Shown here piece after piece: positions 12,898-25,800 of a stretch of DNA of 64,000 bases. The stretch is taken from positions 9,920,001 through 9,984,000 of the forward strand of contig OZ199840.1 of the NCBI GenBank assembly GCA_964304625.1, read 5' to 3'. Position 1 is the first letter of the stretch, and each line of letters begins with the position of its first letter. A program made the translations under genes and the position numbers. The notes under the pieces are model-generated. The model was not told the origin of the DNA, did not search any database, and saw only the letters and a program-made list of their open reading frames with translations. This DNA comes from Kudoa neothunni (Eukaryota; Cnidaria).

Positions 12898-15558
12898 TTT
12901 CTCCCTTTTTGTCGTAGTTTTTAAACACTGATCTTTTTTCACTTTTTATCAAATTCTGCCTTCGTCGTTGTTTTTTAATTACTCTGATTTCTGCTTATTG
13001 TTAGTTGTACAGATTGTTTTGGCTTCATAATTATTGAGATTTGATGTGTGCTAGTTGTTATATTTAATTTTGTGGTATTTTCCAGTTTTGTTCTTTAGTA
13101 AATGACAGAATTATAATTCTTTGATGGTAACAATTTTTACATTTATTTAATATGTCGGAGATACTTGTAGTTTGCGTAAACTTGCAACTAGGGTATTCTA
13201 TTCAAATATTATTGAAGACCCTATTAACGTTATTTAATTTGATAACCCCAAAAATTTAGAGCTTGTACCGAAATTATAAAATTATTATATTTTAAAAATA
13301 AGAATTAATCTTAATGATGAATTATCAAAATACTTTATTTATTTTAGTGACTTTTAAATAAAAATTCACGTTGCCATAGGGATGAATTAATTGTTAAATT
13401 ATTTATTTTGATTTGATAAGTATATTAAATAATTATGAATTATTTTAATTTCTCGCTAACCCTTCCGAAATGCTTGGGACTCAATCGAGGTATCATCGAA
13501 GGATTAATTTGAGTAATTTTTTTTATCAAAATTTTTTAACAATAATTATTGTTTACTTCGTGGATGATTTAATATTATTTAACAAAAATCCCGCCATATT
13601 TTTACATCCTAATGGGTTAAGTCGGGGCTGGTGATAATAGTTTGACGTAGTGGAATCGAATAGAGGTGAAAATTTGTTATTGCTTAGTTTGCATATGACT
13701 AGCTTAGAGAGATCTGTAATATTAAAGTTTTCTAAACTAAAATGGATCAAAAATTGATTTTGACGTTTTTAAATCGTTGGATTGCTTTTCCTGGTTAAAT
13801 TAATATGCATTTTTTTAATTACAACTATTATTATATTATTTTTGAAATATATTCAACTTTTTGATGAACCAATAATTAAAAAATATTGTATTATGATAAC
13901 TTATTGATGAATAAAGAATCTCCGTTTTGTTTTTGTTAAGTATAGTTTGTTGTGTTATGAATATCAAAATATTTTTAAAGCGACGAAACAAACAAAACTA
14001 AGTTAAATTGTGTTAAGGTAGTATAACCATTACAGAAATCTTCTTAAATTCCAAAACAAAATGGGATTAATATTACTAGAGAATATTACATCAATTACCT
14101 TTAAGATGGGAAAGAATGGTTGTGTGAGTATGCTATAAAAGAAGGTTTTTTGAATATCCATCAAAAATGTGTGTGACTTAAAGAGGAGTAATATGATTCT
14201 AATAATTATTTTAACGATTTAAATAGGAATTAACAATCAGTCTCACATTATGAGAGTCAAATATTATTGACTACATACCCAAAAAATCATTCATTAATTT
14301 TCTTGCCATAAATATTATTCTTGAGTGTATCAATTAGCCCCTTATTTGATATTTGCATAATTCTTTCTGGAAATATTGCAACATTTATCCAATGAATTTT
14401 TTTAATATCTTTTCTGACTTGCATTCATCATTTTGTGTCAAAATTTAAAAAAAAATCAACTTTAAAAGTTCTACAATATTTCTAATTAAAGATGGATTAA
14501 TAAAGTAATCGATTTTTTCATAATCCTTTTACTTCAAAGATTATTAGGTAGGAAATATTTTTTGATATTATGTTAGGATATCCGAAATATTCTTTGTTTT
14601 ATATAAATAATAGAAAGATCTGAAAATAAAATATTTCTAATTTTAAATTATAATTGAGCTGATTATAATAGAAAAACAGTTATAATTAATCTCGACTTTT
14701 TAATATTAAGGGATTATCATTATAATGTGAATATTGGTTTACTTTACAAAACAATTGTAAAATATTAAGCTATTATTATTATTTTATTAAATTTTCTGTT
14801 TTTGGTCTATATCTTTTGCTCATGTCACATTCATATTATAACTTGAATTAATTAAAAATAGTTTTCAGAATAATATTCTAATTGAGAAAGGTTATATAAA
14901 ATCTCACAGAAAATAACAAAACCTCATTTAATGGGAAATATAGATGTTACATATTTCCCAATTTTCTGATAAAATTTGAAAACGCTAAAACAAAATTAAT
15001 AAATTCCAAAGCAATTTATTTGGATACATGCACACTAGAAACATTTTTATGTGTTTTATAAAGATATTGACGTAATATTCTCAGGATTAATTTTAATTCA
15101 ACAACCCTAGTTCACAACCAACAAATGATATTGCCTTCACAAAATCAGAATACTATTAAGGAGATAACCTTTGCGTAAATTCTAGCTAAATAAACAGTAT
15201 TAATTATACAGAGATTTAAACGTAGAATAAGGTGAGTCGGTTGAAGATAATGTGTTCTCGTGGATTTGTAACATAAAATATTTGAATATGGTTTATAATT
15301 GGTGTAGATATTTTGCTATGTTTTGACGTTGCTATTAATTTTCGCTCAATCTATTCGATCCAGCTTTATTAAAAAGTATTTATTTATCATCTACAAAAAC
15401 TGAGATCATCAAGAAATTTGTTGAACAAATTTAACCAACATAAAGATCTTCAAAGCCTGCAAGGATCCTCGTTATACGTAATCGCGAAAACCAATTATAC
15501 TGTTCTAACAAGATACAGTATTATTTTTTAAATATCAGCCATTTACAGCTAAACATAG
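12898..15558. other. Intergenic DNA after the DNAJC13-like gene
   Basis: No gene is visible apart from possible 5' exon sequence of the next gene at the far end. A hydrophobic, signal-peptide-like open stretch (LTLLLIFAQSIRSSF) at about 15308-15403 could be the missing first exon of that gene. At 13458-13505 a short segment starting CCCTTCCGA and ending in an approximate inverse beside ATTAA resembles a miniature piggyBac end pair. A 65-codon minus-strand frame at 13553-13750 looks like chance. Confidence 0.5.
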
Positions 15559-16110
15559 TGCGGAAATTGGACGGAAGAGGGCCTTTAAATCGGCGAGATC
15601 TTGATAAAAACGAAACATTGTTGGTTGAGGATGTCGGTGAAATCAATCCCCTTCAGGGTTATATTTATATGTGGAAACGGAAGAAATCTGCATGCTTGAT
15701 AGTCAATTACTTGGTGTTTGCTTGTGGTAAATTGGATTTGGATTTTATTATTCGAAACTTGACGTGCGAAAAAAATATTATTATCGAAATGGATTACAAC
15801 TGTGGCAATGGCATACGTATTTTGATCAATGAAGAAGGTTATCCGCCAGAATACTTCCAGTACACTCTCATTAATATACCAACACGCTTTTACAGGTAGG
15901 TTTTGTTAGTATTAATTTTAAAATCTCTACTTTTGATGATATAAAGTGGATTGTTAAAAGATTTTCAATCAAACTATACTAATGGTGAATTTTTATTATG
16001 TTAGAACCAAGAAAAAAGAAAGTAAAGAGATTAAGGTGACTATCTCGATTGCTGTTGGAATAATGGCTGTAGTCTTGATTATAACATTCACAGTGATTAT
16101 TTTACGTTGA
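15559..16110 (+). CDS. Single-pass membrane protein, orphan family member A (3' exons)
   Basis: I do not recognise this family by name. Exon 15559-15895 is followed by a 109-nt intron and exon 16005-16110, ending at TGA. The last exon encodes a basic stretch (TKKKESKEIK), a membrane helix (TISIAVGIMAVVLIITFTV) and almost no cytoplasmic tail. The preceding ectodomain aligns without gaps over about 65 residues with the protein at 32593-33252. The alignment shares four cysteines, a central Trp, the motif MDYxCGxGxR and a phase-2 intron just before the membrane segment. No ATG precedes the frame after the last upstream stop, and the exon starts behind an AG at 15557-15558. A 5' exon, probably with the signal peptide near 15308-15403, is therefore missing from this model. 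The likely role is a surface receptor or adhesion molecule, by inference only. Confidence 0.6.
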
Positions 16111-17138
16111 ATCTCACAACTAGGATGCATTCTCTCATATTGTTTTTTTCCAAGGTGATGTTCGCTCTGAGCTTTGATTTAATAAGTTTCCTCATTTATA
16201 GTTTTAATGAATTGAAATGTATTAAACAAGGAATAATTTTAGTACAATCAAATGTATACCGTCAATAATAAAATTAGAGCCAGGCATTACTATAGTAATA
16301 CCGGAATGTAGCGTGGCTTCGCAGTATTTACATAAAAAATAATTTATATAATGGAACCTCGCAATTTCCAAGTAATGTGTGTTTGAATAACTTTACATAG
16401 GGTTGGAAATTATTCGGGCGTGATTTATGAGCGCCGAATATGGTGGCTTATTATGTGATAAAAATGTTCTAACAAAAATAAAAAATCCATTATTGACAAT
16501 TTTTAATCAATATTTCGCTCTGACTAACATATGGAATGCAAAAAGTGCCAGAATGCATTAAAAACTTGTTCATTAAAGTGTCACGAATAATTAACCTCGA
16601 AAACTTCCAACTCTATTTATAAATTTATCATATAACTTTATAAATTACTCTTTATAATAAACATTGTTTTATATTATTTCTTTTTGCAATATCTTTCTCG
16701 TGTTTTCAGTTTGAACTGAATACAGTAATATTCATAAAAGCTAAAAACATTGTAATATCACCAATTTCTAATAGTGGATTAAATTTATGCTTTGAATATT
16801 TTTTTATTTGTACAGAATTTAAAATAGAATTAGTGAAAGTAATTTTATTAATATTACGTAGATTATAGTTAAATTAAAATCTCTTTGTGGAAAATTTGAG
16901 CATATGTTACCTTAGTTAATTATTTTAAATACCTTATAACTACTCACACGACCAGTAAAAAGAAGTGTTTTCTTTATTGTGTATAATGAAAAATTAAATA
17001 ATGTAATTTATTTGGATTTTCTATTTAGTTATTCCTTTAAATTCATTTTGGTCGATTTATCATGGCAGAAAATCTCAAATTAAAAATTTTTAAAAGGTTC
17101 CCTAGATGATTGTTGTTTAACATGTATTAATTCCCACC

Positions 17139-17141
<3 letters not shown>
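16111..17141. other. AT-rich non-coding stretch
   Basis: This is the 3' flank of membrane-protein gene A. I see no open frame, repeat or motif worth naming. Confidence 0.5.

Positions 17142-17192
<51 letters not shown>
17142..17192. repeat. (TA)n microsatellite
   Basis: About 50 nt of nearly pure TA, immediately followed by the 5' end of the repeat at 17193-17824. Other copies of that repeat also begin or end in TA tracts. Confidence 0.9.
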
Positions 17193-17193
<1 letters not shown>

Positions 17194-17824
17194 AAGTAGT
17201 AGTGTCCGTGTGTGTGTCTGTGTGTACGCACAAATCTTCTCCTCATACAGAGACTTTCATTAATATTTGAGTTTCATAGTATACTTTAAAAAATACAAAA
17301 CTAACTACAAAAAATACAGCGGGGTTGTCTGCTTTCTTATAAAGTGGTGAATTTGTAGTGTAAACTTTTTGTAAACAGATTAGCGCTGACAATAATAAGA
17401 TTACTTTATCATGTGATTCGCTATAATGTTCAATAATATGCGTATATAGCTTTAATTTATGTTATTTAAATACACCTGAAACTTAAACTTTACTTTATTT
17501 ACAATTCAAACTAAGTTAACAGGTTCTACAACATTCGTGGATGCGTAGGCGGTGAGGCGTCGTTAACGAAGATTTGTTATTTAAAAAGGAGATTAATAAA
17601 CCACACGAGTTGCAAGAACTTATGATTCAAATTAAAATAGTCTAATAAAGAAGAAAGGGAAGATGATAGGATTATAGCTGTTTTATTAAGGAAAAGACTG
17701 TTATAGAAAGAACGATAAAATAATTATAATTGACTCTTAACATAAAATGACCTTGGCCTATTTCCAGGCCAAAGCCAGCGTGGTCGGGCAAGGAAACCCA
17801 AGCGAAGCGGGGTTTTTGCGCTAG
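17193..17824 (+). mobile_element. Repeat with Helitron-like ends, copy A (632 bp, non-autonomous)
   Basis: It begins TAAAGTAG followed by a GT-rich run and GTACGCAC. It ends with a hairpin-capable AACCC...GGGTT segment, then GCGCTAG followed by T. Copy B (22166-22831) has the same start, the same length class and the same end (AATGACCwTGGCCTA..., then GGGGyTTTTGCGCTAG). The hairpin near a CTAG terminus, no target duplication and insertion in an AT-rich site fit Helitron-type rolling-circle elements, but no Rep/helicase is present. It could instead be another class of TA-targeting short repeat. Confidence 0.4.
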
Positions 17825-18184
17825 TCAAATTATAAGATTGTATATATATTCTCTAAAAATGTTCAAAATCAATAGATTATATATTTATGCCCTGTTTTTA
17901 ACAACTTTCGATTATGTGCTAAAATTAATGCATTCAGTTGTATTTTTTTGCATTCTTGAGGAATCCTACTTAAATAATATAACAAATCTCACTTGTTTAT
18001 ATTTACTAGATTCTAAGTCTTAAATAATACAATAAAATTGACTAAAATAATAATTAATTAATGAAGTGGAGATTTATTATATATTTCTTTCGTTGTTTAA
18101 AATTTATACGCTAAAAATGTCGACAAAAATAAAAAAAAAAGACAACAACAAAAATTTCGAAAAAGGTTATTTGCTATACCAAAA
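17825..18184. other. Short non-coding gap before the serpin
   Basis: This is the 3' flank of the minus-strand serpin. Lysine- and tyrosine-rich frames here look random. No terminator-like or regulatory element could be identified. Confidence 0.5.
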
Positions 18185-19409
18185 TCAGACCATGTTTGGA
18201 CAGCGAACAAAAGCTGTAAAGATTGGTATCTCGCTTTCGTTATTCATGACCAAATACAAAAATGGTCGACTGGCTTCAAAGGTATTAATTCTGCCAGGCA
18301 TACAGCATCCAGCCAAAGTGGTTGCTGTTGCTGCAGCCGCAACAGTTTCCTCTTCGTCTACAATAATTCTTGTAGATTGCAATACTTCTGATACAACAAT
18401 ATTTTGCAAAGTGATTCCACTGAAATTGCATCGATTGGGATCAAAAATGATATCCAAGTTTTTCCCTCCCTCACTCTTTTTATCTGAGAGAAACTTTTTC
18501 AGGATAAAATCGCATTCAAAGGAGAACTTAGGAATGGAAACGAACACTGATTCACGATTAGATTCGTTAAGGCTTTTAATAACTTTTGTAAGCTAAAGCG
18601 AATATTAAAGGTTTATTGATTGTAAATTATCAAAACTCACCAATGCAGGCCTGAAAAATATCGGTGTATGATTCTCGCATTGGGGGCAAAATCAAAATAG
18701 CAGAGTAGTTTCGATGATGGAATGGTAGTTTGATTGAGGAGATATCGGAAACATCATCATGGAAATATTGGAATTTCTTTTGTTGTTCCATGAATAGCAC
18801 ATCAACGGTTGAACTAGGGTTCAGGTAGAATTTGCCTGTTGTTGTTTTATTTTTCTTGAATGGGAATTTCCATTTGGCTTTGAAAAATGCCGTGGTTACG
18901 AGGACCAACAATGTGTGAGAGGTGATACAATCAGCATTTTTCATCATATCGTTAATGAGATGGTTAGTGTTTTCAGAAATCCATTGATCAATTACAGAAA
19001 CACTTGTCTCGACATCGCGAAAATCGACATATTTCACAAAGGCATCGAAGAGCTGCTTAGCGCTAGAAACGTAGTTCGCTTCAAGGTCACAACCGGAAAA
19101 CACACCGCAATTCAGGTCCAAACAGGATTGGCTAGCTCCAGAATCTTGCTGATTAGCGGCACTGTTGAAATGGTTAGTACTGTAAAGTCCGGTCTGTGTG
19201 TGTGCTAGGAGTTTACAATCGATTCCAGTAACTTGCTGCAGTGCATTGTACGTTTGTTCTTTGGAACCCAGTTGTAACACGGTTAACAGATGGTGTAGAC
19301 TTAATGACGAAAAGACCATATTCTTAGACCAATTATCTGATTTTCCAAAGAATAGGAGTAGTTCATTGGAAATATTAGCGATGGTATTGGCTGTGGTTAC
19401 GTTAGGCAT
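18185..19409 (-). CDS. Serpin, intracellular (clade B-like), two exons
   Basis: Exon 1 is 19409-18641 and exon 2 is 18582-18185, with a 58-nt GT-AG intron, giving 388 residues, a normal serpin length. There is no signal peptide: the protein starts MPNVTTANTIANISNELL, like cytosolic serpins. Serpin hallmarks in order are the SSLSLHHLL helix-B region, TAFFKAKWKFPF, a strand region with VDVLFMEQQ, VSIPKFSFE, the hinge EEETVAAAATAT, and the C-terminal EASRPFLYLV...PIFTAF. The alanine-rich hinge predicts an inhibitory serpin. Counting from the hinge and from SRPF places P1-P1' at Cys-Cys within LAGCCMPG. A later acceptor (18583) was preferred over CTTTAG at 18593 because only it keeps the frame. 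The target protease is unknown; a cysteine or unusual serine protease is possible. Confidence 0.93.
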
Positions 19410-20348
19410 TAGTCGAGGAAAAGTTCACCAGCACTGTCACCTTCCGAATTAAATGCTTAAAGCAACGGCTTCTCTTGACAAAGTCGTTAATCGCGTTATG
19501 CATTTATTCAAAAAAAGTGTTTAGGTTTTAAAATATTCCTTATGTTGATAACTGTATATTATAATTCGGTACATTTGTTTTCACAACCAAACATGCTTAT
19601 ATTTGTTGTTATTTTGACTTTTTATATAATAAACTGTTCAAATAGTAAATCTACCCTACGTTAAGCTCATTACAGTTGAAATTTACAACAAACCTCAAAT
19701 ACCTTTCGCTGTTATACAAATAAGTTAAACCAAGTTAATATTTATTAACTTATGCATATAATTTTACTAAAAATTTAAATAACGATTCATATCATAAAAT
19801 TTCTGTTCTATCAAATGAATACCACTACACACAACTGTTGCTAATGTGTAATCTATAAAAACTCGAAGGGTTAGTTTTTTAATCTTTAATAGAGTAATAT
19901 TTTAATTCCCCAATACCGATAAACAAGATTATCTGAATTGACGATTTCCGGCTGATCAAATACAAATTAAACCAGTTTTTCATCAGGGGAATTCCAAATT
20001 TAACATATAAATACTGAAGTAAAATAAAATCGGGTTTTAGTTAAATTAAGACTTTTTTAAAATCTTTATTTATTACCAGCTGGATCAAACTTTTCGCGGA
20101 CATTCATTATTTAAATTCTATGCAAATTCAATTTCTTTATTTATACAAATTGGAGCCAAATTTTCTATAATTTAGGTTGTTCTTCACCAATTTAAACCCT
20201 CTAATCTGAGTAAAACAGATTAATTTTGATTAATCCATTAGAAAAGACATTAAGAATTAAATGTATTGATTTTGTTAATTTTACAATATTTTTGAATTCT
20301 TTAGACATTAAAAAATGGAAGTTGTTATTGCCACAGTAAATAATATTC
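19410..20348. other. Intergenic, upstream of the serpin
   Basis: This stretch contains the serpin's upstream region. It is AT-rich with no recognised open frame or repeat. Confidence 0.5.
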
Positions 20349-22153
20349 AGGTAATACTAGTTCTGACGGTAATCGGGGAGTGTGTGGCACCTAAAAATCA
20401 CTATCTTGCGCATGTTCCTTCTTCTTAATTTTTTCACGATTGTTTGTAATAAAATAATACCGAGAGCAGAGATTCAGCTCAAAATAACACCCTCTAAATT
20501 CTAACAATTCTTAACCCGAACACTGTCGGATGCACGTGCAATCTCCATCCTGTGACAATAAACATTGAATTTTCTCTTATTTCCAAACTAACCATTAATT
20601 TAATGATTTATTATTGAACATAATAATTTAATTCCTTTATTTGAACAACATATAAACTTCGTTAATAAAATAATGGGTTAGCTTAGCACGTTTTTAAGGG
20701 AATGGATTCGCTAAGTTTTTTAGGAGATGACGCTTTTTTTTCGTTGATTAATGATCCCGTGAAATTATTTAATGCATTGTTACATAAAGGGTATCTTTGT
20801 TCTCATCCTAATAGGTGCTCTAAATGTTATAATTTTAAATGTTTTTCGTTAACAAAACGAAAATCAAATGTCAGAAGACCTATGTCAAAAATGGCACCGT
20901 ACGAACGGAATGATTATGATTATATGTTTTGCTACTTTTGTAAAAAGTAATAACGTTGTCTCTAAAAACCACCTTAACGGGATTTAGATGCAAAACCAAG
21001 GTATCTCCGAGGAATGGGACGTTCTATTTCAAGTTGTCATGGTCCATCTCATAACCTGACGGTCAACAAAATTTGTAAAATTATTTATTATCGGTCTATG
21101 GATAATTCTATTTTATCCGCCTCCGAAATGATTCATTCTGACAAGAAAACGATGGCTATGTGGTTTACAAAGCTTCGAGATATTTGTACCCAGAACTTTA
21201 ATCAACGATCCAAATTTGGCGGGGAAGGTTTCGTAGTAGAAATAGGCGAAACTCTTCTCCACGGAAAACGAAAAAATAATCGTGGCCGTTATTTAAAAGG
21301 AGATGTTTGGAAGACGTCTCCGAACAAAGAATCTGTTGATCTACGAGTGATTATCTCTATTATTTAATGCACTATATTTCGTTATAATGGCTTGTTATAC
21401 TTTCGATCTTATAGCAATCGATGATATGAGCGGAAGTCAATATGAGCCATCAGAGAACCAAGTGTCGGATAATTACTCAAGTAATCTATGATTACCTTGT
21501 TCAATTTGTTTAAGTATATAAATTCAGCAAGAAGAGAAAGGTACGGTAACCATATTGACGGGCCGTGGATATTTGGTTTGACACTTTGTCAAGTCGACGA
21601 CAATAACAAAAGGTGGCTAAAGGAGGTTCGATACTTCTACGTCGAAAAAGGAAATTCTGAAACCTTAACCGAAATTATCAAGAATGAAGTCATTTCTGGG
21701 TCGACCATTTTTAGTGATGAGTGGTCTGCCTACAATAGTTTATCATCACTTGGTTATAATCATATAAACATTAATCATTCTATAAGATATGTTCGCGATG
21801 GTTTTCACACTAATACCATCGAGGCCTGCTGGGGAAGACTGAAAACAAAATTCCTAAGAATCAAGAGAGGAGTTTCTTTTGAAAACTTAGAAACATATTT
21901 ATCCGAGGAATGGTTCAGATCAATTTACGGGGAAAATTTTGAACTTTTAAATAACGTTTTTAGTATGATTAAATATACTACTGAATAAATAAATACATGT
22001 CTATCTATGAATATGCAAAAATTATTAAATTAACTATATTGCAGCTTTTTTTAATGCATAAAGAATATATGTGGTATAATATAAGTAAGGAATGCCGTTT
22101 TCGATTTTAGCCGTCGAATTTTTTGAAAATAAACGTCGAAATCGGCATTACCT
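20349..22153 (+). mobile_element. Merlin DNA transposon, inactive (about 1.8 kb)
   Basis: Probable ends: the left begins AGGTAATACTAGTTCTGACG, and the reverse complement of the right begins AGGTAATGCCGATTTCGACG, so about 15 of 20 positions match. The right terminus also carries an internal inverted copy (22088-22153), giving a hairpin. No clean 8-9-bp flanking duplication is visible. The transposase inside is broken. Confidence 0.55.
20702..21988 (+). pseudogene. Merlin (IS1595-like) transposase, broken and rearranged
   Basis: The N-terminal part (20702-20950) has paired cysteines (CSKCYNFKC, CYFCKK) typical of the zinc ribbon in this family. A shifted continuation holds a GFRCKTKVSPRNGTF match. 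The middle piece (21014-21367) covers the helix-turn region and the first catalytic motif, but reads VEIGETLLHGKRK where the family has Asp after the Ile. The C-terminal piece (21488-21988) carries FSDEWSAYN (second Asp) and HTNTIEACWGRLK (Glu). About 190 nt between the middle and last pieces separates two versions of the same strand region (GRYLKG.VW and GNHIDGPWIFG), suggesting a join of two different copies. At least two frame changes plus the loss of the first Asp make it inactive. Confidence 0.88.
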
Positions 22154-22165
22154 AATCCATATATA

Positions 22166-22831
22166 TAAAGTAAACCGGTAATTCGTGTGTGTGTCGGTAT
22201 GTACGCACTTTTCATTCTTTATCGAGACATATTGCTCCATTTGAGCATACATATGGAAAGATAAAATTTTATTTTAACGCAGAAAAATACGTAAAAAATT
22301 ATAAAAGGTTTGTATCCTGCAAAATGACCAAAAACATTTTCACGTGATATGAGTGGTATGATTTTAGGATTTATGCTGACATATAGGTCATTTCGTTAAA
22401 GTTATAAAAAGTTAATTTTAAATGTACCATAGTGTTTATTTTACTTCAAAATTATTGAAAAGTAACTTGGTAATTGAATTAGTTCAAATAAGAAAGGTAA
22501 TATTAGTTTATGTAGTCAAGCATTAATGCGAAATTCATTTGTTGATGTTTGACAAGATTAGTCACATTCATATGGTATGATTTAGAGATTACTGCAAACA
22601 ACAAGGAGAAAATCGATATTTTAGGAGCTCTATATGGGAAATTCAAACGCTCAGTAGTGTTTATTCGTTTTTAAAACTATTAAATAAGGTTCGTGCGTCA
22701 AATGAGTTAAATAAATCATCAGTTAATTGGGTAATCTTTGCACTATTTATCTAAATACTCTGAATTTATTTTGAACTTCAAATGACCATGGCCTACTCAA
22801 AAGGCTCTAGTCTGCGGGGCTTTTGCGCTAG
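22166..22831 (+). mobile_element. Repeat with Helitron-like ends, copy B (666 bp)
   Basis: It has the same start (TAAAGTA, then a GTGTGTG run and GTACGCAC) and the same end (AATGACCATGGCCTA, a hairpin, then GGGGCTTTTGCGCTAG) as the copy at 17193-17824, while the interior has diverged. A (TA)n tract follows directly and leads into the 5' end of a third copy. No coding capacity. Confidence 0.4.
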
Positions 22832-22833
22832 TC

Positions 22834-22857
22834 TATATATATATATATATATATATA
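22834..22857. repeat. (TA)n microsatellite between two repeat copies
   Basis: A TA tract joins the 3' end of copy B to a new 5' end at about 22856 (TAAAGTCCTTATGTCTG, then TGCGTGTG). It probably marks the preferred insertion site of the family. Confidence 0.85.
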
Positions 22858-25800
22858 AAGTCCTTATGTCTGTCAGTGCGTGTGTTTGCAGCAGTATGCA
22901 TGTACCATGGAGAAACTTTTTTTAAATACAGCTTTTAGTTTGTATTTGAATAGATGATACTATTAAGAAAATAGTTCAATTACTTAGAAGTATAAATATA
23001 ATCAATATCGCAGTCAGAAGTAAGGAATTTTCTGGTTGTCTCCATCAATTAACACAATAAAAAATACCTGCATAATCTTGATGGTTGTTCACTTTAGAGT
23101 AATAATCAATTAGAATGAACTTTTACTCATTTTATACAAACAAAATCTGCTTATTATGGTATAGAATGTTCTAAAAATTTTACATATGCCGTTTGGAATA
23201 ATTATAAGGCATATACAGCTACTAAAGCCATATTTACTTGAGTTATTGCATTTCCTTTAAAATTTGAGGAATAACCGAATTATTGAGGATGTTTTTTCAT
23301 TTTTCAAGAGTTATGAATATAGTTAAGCGAAAAAGATTATGATCATTTTAAATAAAACACATACTTCGAGATTAAAGTTGTTGCCATGTTGGAATAACTT
23401 AGGTCTCTCTACGCATTCTAAAAACGATGTAAAATGTGTGTAGACTTTTCAAATAATTAAATTTTTGTGAAAATTTCTTTTTATCAAATATATCGATTGA
23501 GATTGAAATTGAAATAATATTTGTCTTTCGATAAGTTTCGACATTTGATGAGATAATTTTTTAAATAATGTTTAGGTTCTTAGTAACCTAATTATTCCTT
23601 ATCTCCAGCCAGACCTTAAGATTAATATTCAAATCAATCAATAATTTTCTCTTCGCCAAAACTAATTCATTATGATATAAAGGCTGCATGAAAATATGCG
23701 AAACCGTATTCTACACATAGTTTAAGAATTTATATTCACGATTACTTTTGCACTAAATGCAATCCATTTTCATTACGTGCCATGTAAGTTAATAAGAAAT
23801 TATTGGTCTATGTGATCTAATCGATATTTAAATATATTAAGCATTACTGTAATTTTGGACGATAAAACACCTTTACAATTTAGATTTTAGATTTAATCGT
23901 ATTTTGATAATTTAATTTGTATGCTTTTGTTAAAAAGAAGGTTTGCAATTATTTAAAAATCGGGAAATTATGTTAAAATAGTGAATACGTAAGTTACCAC
24001 TCACAGATTATTAAAATCTCATTAACATCCTTTATAAAATTGCAAAAAAAAGTAAAAATTAACATTTTTATTTCTGATGCATCTTAGGTCGATTTTATTT
24101 TTTTTATCGTTTGTAGACTAACAATAAATTTTATAACCAGAAGGTTTAATTTTTATCGTAAGATTTTGAAAAGAACTGAAAGTCCTATTTAATATTTAAG
24201 TTACTTAATGATTTTTTTAATAAATAAATGAACTTTAATCGTTAGTTAAATTGCTCATAGAATTAAGGTGATTATATTTTAGGTCAATAATTTGTAAAAT
24301 AAACTTATAAATACTCGTTAATTTCTCTCAATACCTCTATTTATATTTGAATGGAAAGTGTATGTATAATTTTATTTATCTAAATCATTACATTGCAAAA
24401 ATAATGACAAGCTTTAAAATGCATCAATTAAAATAGAAAAATAAAATTTACAGGGATTTACGTGCTAATTTGATTAAATCTTCCATATAATTTCTCCATT
24501 AAAAAATAAAACTAAAAGTTGAAATTTTCCATCACACGGTACCAGGCAAAACTGGGCATTAGCGCTAATTTCTAATATCTTGTAACAGTGACACCTTTGA
24601 TAATTATGATATAAAACTTATTGTTTGCTAAATAACTTTTTCCGTTATATAAATCCAAATGCGACAATGCATACTAACTATGGATTTCAATATCGATTAT
24701 CGAAAATTTTTTTTATTTATTTTGCTGTTTTAAAAAATTCAAACAATATTTCTTTTAAATTAGTAATTTTTTATTATGAAAATAACGCTAAATAAAATAT
24801 TTTAACCTTTTCAAACACATTACGTTTGCATACGATGAATAACCATATGTAATGTCCTTTTTATTTTAATGATGTTCCCTATTCTAAATATAATAAATGA
24901 TTTTCATAGAAATATTTAAGGGATTCATATATTTAGTTTATTTTTCTATAGATAAATATTATGTGTAATTGCTATAAAGGAATAAAAGCTACACCAGAAA
25001 TATTGTTTGTATGAGATAATTTTATCGCTAAAGAAAATTTATTATTCAAACATTTCGTTATTCGATGGGAAATCCTTTCTGTCATCCATGAGAGTAGTAC
25101 TAAAAGGGGTAACTTCTTGATTCCATTTAAAAATAACAAATTTAAACATTCCAATAGTTAACTAAGGAACATTGTTGGCATTTATGTAAATTGATATAAA
25201 CATTTTCATCCTAATTTTTAGAGAAATGTTTCCACGAACAACCTTCCCTTCTTTTAAAACAAAAGAACGTTCGTTTGTTCATTCGTTTTGAACAGCAAGC
25301 CGTTTCGCTGCTATTAATAATTTTTTACAATAGAAAGAGTTTTTCCAATCCATTCTCGAACTGTTGAAGTTTCGACGTTCTTACCTTTCATTAAATCCAC
25401 CCAGTTAACTCATACTTGTGGAAAAATTATTGAGACCATGTTCCTTTGCAATAAGAGTGGATTTTTCCATCATGGTATAACCATGAATTGATTTACCCAT
25501 ATGATTTGTGATGGAGACCCAATTATAGATTTGAACATCAAAAACTTTGAATTTTCTGAACATATCTTTTTTTGTTTCTTAAAAAAATCCTAAAATTTTA
25601 ATTCATTTTCCTGTATAAAATCTAACACCGAATGAAATTTACCTTGTTGTGGGCACCTTGAAGAAAAATATACCATAGAGTTTAAAGTTTTTAGTTATTT
25701 GTGTCTTTTCTTCTCTTATGTCCTTTCTGGATTTATACGTATCTATATTATCGCTTTTACAAATACGGGACTACTTTCTTGCGATTCTGAATCTTCGCAA

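Noticed and set aside
18066-18596. 176-codon plus-strand frame
   Set aside because: Antisense shadow of serpin exon 2.
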